Part shown: positions 1 to 4,471 of the stretch, in pieces
Layout of the letters: each line of letters begins with the position of its first letter
Position numbering within the stretch: the stretch's first letter is position 1
Assembly: GCA_009924535.1 (NCBI GenBank)
Contig: RFRI01000119.1
Location: 1 to 5,358, forward strand
DNA from: Verrucomicrobiota bacterium
Lineage (GTDB): Bacteria > Verrucomicrobiota > Verrucomicrobiia > Opitutales > UBA953
Reading direction: 5' to 3'
Length of the DNA: 5,358 nt
Made by a program: the position numbers and the translations under genes
The notes under the pieces: model-generated
The model's database searches: none
Seen by the model: only the letters and a program-made list of their open reading frames with translations
What the model was told of the DNA's origin: nothing

Positions 1-1757
1 GTCTCGGCCGACTTCTCGGGCTTTTCAGCCAACGCCTTGCGGTAACGCTCCAGCCAGACGGCATCACCGGTCATCTCATAGGTCGCATGCAACATGTGCA
101 GGTAACGCACGACGTCCCGGAAGTGCTCGCCCTTGAAGCCACCGCGGAAATCGCCCTTGAACGCGCCATCGCACGGGACCTTCCAGCCGTAACCCTCCAG
201 CGACTCGGCGACTTCGCGGACCTTGGCCACGAGCACCTTCCGCTCCTCGGTGCTCGGGATGTCGCTCAGGAGATAGGCCTGCATGCCGAGGAACCATGGG
301 TGCATCTGGTCGTCGGAGCTCAGCGGATAGTGGCACCTGCCGTCGGAGCCGACCCCACGGGCAACGAAGCCAGGGACATCCGACACGGAGGCGCACTTGA
401 GGAGTCCCTGCGCCAGCTTACGGGCCTGCTCCTTGTCGGCAGCGGCACCGGAGCGTCGGGCCTTTTCGACCATGGCGTTGAGGTACATGCCGGTGAACAT
501 CGGCCCGTTCTCGATCGGGCTCCACCAACCGATGGCGTTGGGCTTGCCCAAGCGGCAGTCTTCAGGCGTCGGCAGGTCTCCCACGTAATCACGAACGATA
601 CCATGCTCGTCGACGAAGCGACGCCAGGTCTCGGCATGGGCCTTCTCGATGGCGCGGGCGGGCGCAACGACCGCCGCGAGTTCCTTCACCACGGCATCGT
701 AGGCCGGCTTGGGCTTGCCCTGCCGATCGAAGAGCAGCGGGTGGTTCACGCGCTTCCAAGGAAAATCGTTCAACCAGCTCTGTCCGTCGTGCAGGTTCCA
801 GAACGACACGCGGTCGATGACGTCGTCATACTTCCGGAAGAGCCGGAACAGCTGGGCGTATTGCTCGGCCTGGCGGGCGAGGATCTCGGGCGGGCAGCCA
901 TCGACGTAGGGATTGATCTTCGCCATCTCCGCGCGGTGCTTGTTGCCGTCGGCCCACCAGCGGCCGCGCGGGATGACGTCGATGTCGAGTTCGCTGACCA
1001 CGACCTTCATACCGATACCACGCAGGGCGATCAGGGTCTTCTCCAGCGCCTCATAGGGAACGCGATCAATCTCGTAGTGCCCTTGGAGACCGACGGCATG
1101 AACCGGCGTTTTACGGGCCTTCAGGCGGGCAAGTAGGCCCAGCATCTTCTCCCGCTTGCCGTCGAGTTCGTTGTTATAGTCGTTATAGATCAGCTGAGCC
1201 GAAGGATCGGCCGCGTGGGCGTAGTCGAAGGCCAGCGCGATGAAGTCCTCACCCGCGGCCCGCGTCCAACCGGACTCACGCAGTTCGGCCTTGCCGTCGT
1301 CAAGAGCCTCATTGACCACATCCCAAGCGGCGATCTTGCCCTTATAACGGCCGACGACCGTCTCGATGTATGACTTCATGCGCGCCAGCAGGACTTCCTT
1401 CGAGGCCGGCGCGCCGCCGTCCTGATAGAACCAAGCCGGCGTGCGGTCATCCTTGGCCCAGACCAAGCAGTGACCGACGACCTTAAGGTCCTTCGAGTTA
1501 GCGAAGGCCACGAACTTGTCGGCCTGATTGAAGTTCCAGGCCTGCTCCGTCGGACGAAGCGCCGCCGGCTTCATGCAATTCTCGGGCGTCACATGGCTGA
1601 ACTGCACCGTCAGCAACGGCCAATCCGCCGGGCGATCCGCAATCCGGTCGGCCAGGCCGACGCCAGATTTCCAAGGCGAAACCTGCCGGAGCGTCTGAGC
1701 CGCAACGGCGACGCCGGACATCAACAAAGCGAGAAACAGGGGCAAGACTCGGGGCAT
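1..1757 (-). CDS. Secreted GH10 endo-1,4-beta-xylanase with a C-terminal helical domain (3' end outside the window)
   Basis: The gene encodes a retaining glycoside hydrolase family 10 enzyme that cleaves internal beta-1,4 links of xylan. The visible part is 585 residues and stays open through the left edge. Residues 1-20 look like a signal peptide: Arg3, a hydrophobic core LPLFLALLM and an AVAA cleavage region, so export is expected. The GH10 barrel spans about residues 25-360. Visible motifs are ENCMK (59-63, minus-subsite residues), GHCLVW (95-100), WDVVNE with acid/base Glu150, GLQGH (Gln225, His227), VVVSELD with nucleophile Glu256, and FWNLHDGQSW (Trp320, Trp328). The residue after Trp100 is Ala where many GH10 enzymes have His. 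From about residue 370 a second region follows, with GWWSPIENG (410-418), GVGSDGRCHYP (468-478) and SSDDQMHPWFLG (480-491). It resembles a six-hairpin (alpha/alpha) fold; its function is unknown. ATG 1757 is the only ATG after an in-frame stop at about 1811. No Shine-Dalgarno sequence is visible. GH10 assignment is very secure; the second domain is an inference. Confidence 0.95.
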   Translation of the reverse strand, partial: MPRVLPLFLALLMSGVAVAAQTLRQVSPWKSGVGLADRIADRPADWPLLTVQFSHVTPENCMKPAALRPTEQAWNFNQADKFVAFANSKDLKVVGHCLVWAKDDRTPAWFYQDGGAPASKEVLLARMKSYIETVVGRYKGKIAAWDVVNEALDDGKAELRESGWTRAAGEDFIALAFDYAHAADPSAQLIYNDYNNELDGKREKMLGLLARLKARKTPVHAVGLQGHYEIDRVPYEALEKTLIALRGIGMKVVVSELDIDVIPRGRWWADGNKHRAEMAKINPYVDGCPPEILARQAEQYAQLFRLFRKYDDVIDRVSFWNLHDGQSWLNDFPWKRVNHPLLFDRQGKPKPAYDAVVKELAAVVAPARAIEKAHAETWRRFVDEHGIVRDYVGDLPTPEDCRLGKPNAIGWWSPIENGPMFTGMYLNAMVEKARRSGAAADKEQARKLAQGLLKCASVSDVPGFVARGVGSDGRCHYPLSSDDQMHPWFLGMQAYLLSDIPSTEERKVLVAKVREVAESLEGYGWKVPCDGAFKGDFRGGFKGEHFRDVVRYLHMLHATYEMTGDAVWLERYRKALAEKPEKSAE

Positions 1758-1833
1758 GGGGACAGTTAGGCCACGCAGATGCGGAAAGTAAACCCCGCAC
1801 CCAACACCCTAGCCATGCCTGCCGTTGACCCGT

Positions 1834-1863
1834 ATTTTAAACCCCATTCGCACCGAGTCACAA
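1834..1863 (-). promoter_or_regulatory. Candidate sigma70-type promoter for the xylanase gene
   Basis: On the minus strand a -35-like TTGTGA (1858-1863) and a -10-like TAAAAT (1834-1839) are separated by 18 bases. Transcription would start near 1827 and give a leader of about 70 bases before the ATG at 1757. The -10 hexamer lies in a local AT-rich patch inside GC-rich DNA. This is a pattern match only; the -35 is two bases off consensus and no operator could be assigned. Confidence 0.3.
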
Positions 1864-1910
1864 CAGATGTCGATTCAGGGCCCGCGGGCATTGACATAAC
1901 AAATCTCGGT

Positions 1911-2020
1911 GGCCGACCAAGGGGTCAGGCCGTTACTAAACCGCACTGATACTAAAACTGGCAAAAACTTTCGTTTAAGTATCAGCCATAAATGAGTGAC
2001 GGCCTGACCCGTGTTCGGCC
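1911..2020. repeat. Nested inverted repeat, MITE-like or REP-like palindromic element
   Basis: Three layers of complementarity share one centre. The outermost is GGCCGA (1911-1916) with TCGGCC (2015-2020). The main arms are a perfect 12-base match, GGGTCAGGCCGT (1922-1933) with ACGGCCTGACCC (1999-2010). The innermost is a perfect 8-base match, CTGATACT (1946-1953) with AGTATCAG (1978-1985). The interior (about 1934-1998) is clearly AT-richer than the flanking DNA. The size, terminal inverted arms and lack of coding capacity fit a short non-autonomous mobile element, perhaps one mobilised by a REP-associated (IS200/IS605-like) transposase. A regulatory RNA hairpin in the mqo leader or a large operator are alternatives. 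The inverted repeat is directly seen; the mobile origin is inferred. Confidence 0.65.
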
Positions 2021-2140
2021 CCCAAGGGACTTGCCATGCGGGGAGCAAGGGCTGTAACTTGAAAAAGCAGCCCAGTGATTCCGCTGGCATCCCGGCCTGA
2101 CCATCTCCCAACGTCCATTAACCAACGCTTGCCCAAACGA

Positions 2141-3658
2141 ATGCCCACCGCCACCCACGTTCAAGACCCCGATGTCATCCTGATTGGCAGCGGGGTGATG
2201 TCGGCCAATCTCGGAGCGATGCTGAAGCGGCTCGATCCGCGACTTTCCATCCAGCTCTATGAGGCCAGCGATGGCTTGGCACAGGAGAGTTCGGATGGTT
2301 GGAATAACGCCGGCACCGGGCACGCGGGCATCTGCGAGCTGAGCTACACGCCCAAGCGCGAGGCGGATGGCTCGGTGAAGGTGGCCAAGGTCATCGAGAT
2401 CTTCGAGCAGTTCGAGCAATCGAAACAGTTCTGGAGCTACGCCCTGGCCAACGACATGGCCAGTCACCCGAGGGAATTCATCAATCCCGTCCCCCACATC
2501 AGCTTCGTGCATGGAGCTGACCAGGTGGAATTCCTCAAGGCCCGCCACGCCGGAATGTCGGCCCACCATTTCTTCCGGGAGATGCTCTTCACTACTGACC
2601 GTACCACCATTGCGAGCTGGGCACCGCTCCTGGTCGAAGGTCGGGGCGACGGACCCATTGCCGCTACCAAGATGGACGGGGGCACGGATGTGAACTTTGG
2701 CGCGATCTCTCGCAAACTGCTAAGCTGGCTCGGACGGCAGGAGGGATGCGGCATCGCCTCCGGCCATCGCGTGATCGGCCTGCGGAGAAACACCACGGGC
2801 TGGGAAGTCCGCGTGAAGGAGTCAGCGACGGGGATTGTTCGGACAAACCGCGCCAAGTTCGTCTTCGTCGGCGCAGGCGGCGGCACGCTTCCGCTGCTAC
2901 AGATGTCCGGCATTCCGGAGGCAAAGGGCCTGGGCGGTTTCCCTATCGGCGGCCAGTGGCTCGTTTGCGATAATCCGGAAATCGTCGAGAAGCACCAGGC
3001 AAAGGTCTATGGTCAAGCGCTCGCCGCGGCCCCGACGATGGCTGTGCCGCACCTCGACACCCGCATCTTGGATGGCAGGAAAACGCTGCTTTTCGGCCCC
3101 TTCGCCGCTTGGACGACGAAGTTCCTGCACCAGCAGGGCCGCTACACCGACCTGCCCTTCTCCATCCGTCCGGACAACCTCACGACCCTCGTCAATATCG
3201 GCATACATAACCTCGACCTTGTCCGCTACCTCATCCAGCAGGGCACGCAGAGCATGCGGAACCGCATCGAGGTGCTGAAGATTTTCTATCCGGCCGCCCA
3301 GGCTGCGGATTGGAAGTTGATCGACGCAGGTATCCGGGTGCAGGCCATCAAGAAGACGGATGGTCAGGCCGGCATCGTCCACTACGGTACCGAGGTCATC
3401 ACCGATGCCGCTCGCAGCATCTCCGCGCTGCTCGGAGCCTCGCCTGGCGCCTCGGTCTCGGTAAATATCGTGCTCGAGGTCATCAGGAAATGCTTCCCCG
3501 CCCTGCTCGCCAGCCCAGAGGGGCATGCGCGGATGAAGGCGATGATCCCGACCTTCGACCTGGATATCAAGCTACCTGAGAACGCCGAGCAGTTCCGCGA
3601 GCATAGCCGGCGAGCGGATGTGATCCTCGGGCTCCGGGCAAGCGGACGGGTGGATTAA
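2141..3658 (+). CDS. mqo: Malate:quinone oxidoreductase (Mqo)
   Basis: This FAD-dependent peripheral membrane enzyme oxidises malate to oxaloacetate and passes the electrons to the quinone pool, replacing or complementing NAD-dependent malate dehydrogenase in the TCA cycle. The 505-residue product matches the usual family length. The N-terminal FAD-binding segment is DVILIGSGVMSANLG (11-25), followed by the family signature ESSDGWNNAGTGHAG (49-63). Other strong family motifs are VFVGAGGGTLPLLQMSGIPE (241-260), GGFPIGGQW (265-273), VPHLDTR (302-308), LLFGPFA (316-322) and LLGASPGAS (430-438). The frame stays open upstream to a GTG at 2075, but I chose ATG 2141 because Mqo proteins normally begin about ten residues before the FAD motif. 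No clear Shine-Dalgarno sequence precedes either start. The gene is intact, appears monocistronic, diverges from the xylanase gene and is followed by a long repeat-bearing spacer. Confidence 0.97.
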   Translation: MPTATHVQDPDVILIGSGVMSANLGAMLKRLDPRLSIQLYEASDGLAQESSDGWNNAGTGHAGICELSYTPKREADGSVKVAKVIEIFEQFEQSKQFWSYALANDMASHPREFINPVPHISFVHGADQVEFLKARHAGMSAHHFFREMLFTTDRTTIASWAPLLVEGRGDGPIAATKMDGGTDVNFGAISRKLLSWLGRQEGCGIASGHRVIGLRRNTTGWEVRVKESATGIVRTNRAKFVFVGAGGGTLPLLQMSGIPEAKGLGGFPIGGQWLVCDNPEIVEKHQAKVYGQALAAAPTMAVPHLDTRILDGRKTLLFGPFAAWTTKFLHQQGRYTDLPFSIRPDNLTTLVNIGIHNLDLVRYLIQQGTQSMRNRIEVLKIFYPAAQAADWKLIDAGIRVQAIKKTDGQAGIVHYGTEVITDAARSISALLGASPGASVSVNIVLEVIRKCFPALLASPEGHARMKAMIPTFDLDIKLPENAEQFREHSRRADVILGLRASGRVD

Positions 3659-3699
3659 CCCTAGAAACCAACCCTCCGTCGCGAGCCGCGGTGCGAATA

Positions 3700-3714
3700 G
3701 GAGAGGATGGGATT
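3700..3714 (+). repeat. 15-base direct repeat, copy 1
   Basis: GGAGAGGATGGGATT occurs here and again at 3830-3844, exactly 130 bases downstream and with no mismatch. In this copy the downstream flank (GGCTAGGC) differs from the tRNA-like flank of copy 2, and it lacks the TGGC that precedes copy 2. It forms the left edge of the fold-back element. Confidence 0.8.
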
Positions 3715-3800
3715 GGCTAGGCTTCGCTCCGGGCTCCGCCCGATGCCGGCGGCATCGCCTGTTCGCCTAACGGCTCACCGAACGGGTTCTCACCCCATCC
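3700..3800. repeat. Fold-back palindromic repeat of about 100 bases
   Basis: Paired segments are nested around a shared centre: GGATGGG (3705-3711) with CCCATCC (3794-3800), and TAGGC (3718-3722) with GCCTA (3765-3769). Inside lie two strong local hairpins, CGGGC-TCC-GCCCG (3730-3742) and CGATGCC-GGC-GGCATCG (3741-3757, seven base pairs and a three-base loop); they overlap by two bases and so compete. The density of hairpins and the non-coding position just after mqo resemble REP-type extragenic palindromes. The structure could also stabilise the mqo transcript 3' end, but it lacks the T-run of an intrinsic terminator. Multi-copy status in the genome cannot be seen from here. Confidence 0.55.
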
Positions 3801-3825
3801 AGCATACTTGAAGGGGCCGTTAAAG

Positions 3826-3848
3826 TGGCGGAGAGGATGGGATTCGAA
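3826..3848 (-). pseudogene. tRNA-Ser 3'-end fragment (T-loop to CCA)
   Basis: Read on the minus strand, the 23 bases comprise a canonical T-loop TTCGAAT, a T-stem 3' strand CCCAT, a seven-base acceptor strand CCTCTCC, a discriminator G and an encoded CCA. The acceptor strand would pair with GGAGAGG, a typical tRNA-Ser start. The similarity ends at the T-loop: the bases just 5' of it (ACTCC) cannot pair with CCCAT, and no anticodon arm, variable arm or D-arm follows in the next 90 bases. It therefore cannot be a functional tRNA. Integrases that target tRNA 3' ends leave such partial copies; a tRNA-derived repeat family is another explanation. Confidence 0.65.
3830..3844 (+). repeat. 15-base direct repeat, copy 2
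   Basis: This is the second exact copy of GGAGAGGATGGGATT. It is embedded in a longer stretch that matches the 3' end of a serine tRNA on the opposite strand, which suggests that the repeat derives from tRNA sequence. The two copies could mark the ends of an inserted 130-base unit or be remnants of a recombination site. Confidence 0.8.
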
Positions 3849-4003
3849 GGAGTGGCATTAGTGTGTTTTCCTTAGTGTTTATGCGGTTTCGGTGAAGCTG
3901 TAGACGTTTCTGTAGGCAACTTAGGTGTTAATTATGGGAAAATTTGAGAAGATTGGGAAAGCGGTTTTGACGATGTCCTTTTCGGGGAAAGACAGAGGTT
4001 AAT

Positions 4004-4067
4004 TCTGGCGAAACAAAAGCGCCCGCGAAATCAACAAGCCCTAGCGCGCCAGCCAGCACTCGCCAGA
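4004..4067. repeat. Inverted repeat downstream of the HxlR gene
   Basis: TCTGGCGA (4004-4011) and TCGCCAGA (4060-4067) are perfect 8-base complements separated by 48 bases; GCGC occurs near both inner edges (4019-4022 and 4044-4047). On the minus strand it starts six bases after the HxlR stop codon, so it could form a long-looped hairpin at the end of that transcript. The loop is large and there is no run of T after the stem, so a standard intrinsic terminator is doubtful. Integron attC was considered, but the core GTT and AAC boxes are missing. Confidence 0.4.
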
Positions 4068-4072
4068 TCTCC

Positions 4073-4450
4073 TCATTTTCTTTTCTTCGGGCTATCAGGC
4101 ATGCGTAACATGTCCTGATGAAAGTTCTTCAGGTTTACCTGAGCCCATTTGCCGAGTCCCTCAAGCACCGGACGCAACGCCTCGCCGCCCTTGGTTAGCC
4201 TAAACGCATTATTACGCGCCGGGCTATCCGGATTGACCCTCTCGACAAGCATCAGGGATGAAAGCAGGCTGAGTCGATCCGCAAGAATGTTGGTCGCGAT
4301 ACCTTCGCGGGAATCAAGCAGCTCCGAGTACGTGCGCGGACCATGGACGATGAGGTCCCTGACGATCAGCATGGTCCAGCGGTCGCCGAGCACATCAAGG
4401 GCCGAGCAGATGGGACACGCTGAACGCCATTTCATCTCCCCACTATCCAT
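4073..4450 (-). CDS. HxlR-family winged-helix transcriptional regulator
   Basis: The 125-residue protein has the length and layout of HxlR/MarR-like regulators, which bind DNA as dimers and often respond to aldehydes, quinones or reactive electrophiles. The signature CPICSALDVLGDRWTMLIVR (12-31) matches the family pattern CPxxxALxxxGxxWT. The helix-turn-helix follows with GPRTYSELL (37-45) and the recognition region at about 50-68, and the wing lies at about 71-87, ending in FRLTKGG. Cys12 is the position used for redox sensing in some relatives such as YodB and HypR; Cys15 adds a CxxC pair. The C-terminus ends in a basic tail PKKRK. I use ATG 4450; Met6 (4435) is an alternative start and lies directly behind a GGGGAG stretch that is too close to act as a normal ribosome site. 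It lies 21 bases after the reductase gene, so co-transcription and feedback control of that operon are likely. The inducer is unknown. Confidence 0.93.
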   Translation of the reverse strand: MDSGEMKWRSACPICSALDVLGDRWTMLIVRDLIVHGPRTYSELLDSREGIATNILADRLSLLSSLMLVERVNPDSPARNNAFRLTKGGEALRPVLEGLGKWAQVNLKNFHQDMLRMPDSPKKRK

Positions 4451-4471
4451 ATCGGCCCCGGGTCGTCTAGC

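Larger units (their letters stand above)
1758..2140. other. Divergent intergenic spacer between the xylanase gene and mqo
   Basis: This 383-base gap separates two genes transcribed away from each other, so it should hold both promoters. It contains the candidate xylanase promoter, a perfect 10-base palindrome GCCCGCGGGC (1880-1889), the nested inverted repeat at 1911-2020, and a further copy of the outer-arm core at 2093-2102. For mqo the best promoter I can see is TTGCCA (2031-2036), 16 bases, TGTAAC (2053-2058), which is weak. Open frames crossing the gap on the minus strand look like chance extensions without family resemblance. Confidence 0.7.
3659..4072. other. Convergent intergenic spacer rich in repeats, no convincing gene
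   Basis: This 414-base gap lies between the ends of two convergent genes. From 3700 to 3848 it is GC-rich and full of fold-back and tRNA-derived repeats. From about 3850 to 4018 it becomes distinctly AT-richer, with short recurring motifs such as ATTAGTGTG (3857-3865) and CTTAGTGTT (3871-3879). From 4004 to 4067 there is another inverted repeat. The only coding hint is a 22-codon frame at 3934-4002 with AGGTG six bases before its ATG; it is too short to support as a gene. No hairpin followed by a T-run, which would mark a classical terminator for mqo, is visible. Confidence 0.75.

Noticed and set aside
87..1136. A 349-codon plus-strand open frame opposite the xylanase gene
   Set aside because: It lies antisense to a gene with clear GH10 catalytic motifs, has no recognisable domain, and long antisense frames are expected in GC-rich coding DNA.
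1891..1913. TTGACA at 1891-1896 as the -35 of an mqo promoter
   Set aside because: The hexamer is perfect, but no acceptable -10 sequence lies 16-18 bases downstream, and the leader would cross the whole palindrome.
2075..2140. A GTG start that would add 22 residues to Mqo
   Set aside because: The extension has no family similarity and runs through repeat-like DNA; ATG 2141 gives the usual distance to the FAD-binding motif.
1982..2569. A minus-strand frame of 195 codons overlapping the start of mqo
   Set aside because: It covers the strongly conserved N-terminus of mqo on the other strand and ends inside the palindromic element; no family resemblance.
3730..3757. Intrinsic terminator for mqo
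   Set aside because: The hairpins are strong but overlap each other and are followed by GC-rich sequence without a T-run.
3934..4002. A 22-codon peptide gene
   Set aside because: The ribosome site is good but the frame is too short and unsupported to annotate; mentioned only as part of the AT-rich island.
4004..4067. Integron attC site
   Set aside because: Size and inverted arms are suggestive, but the required GTT and AAC core boxes are not in the right places and no cassette structure surrounds it.
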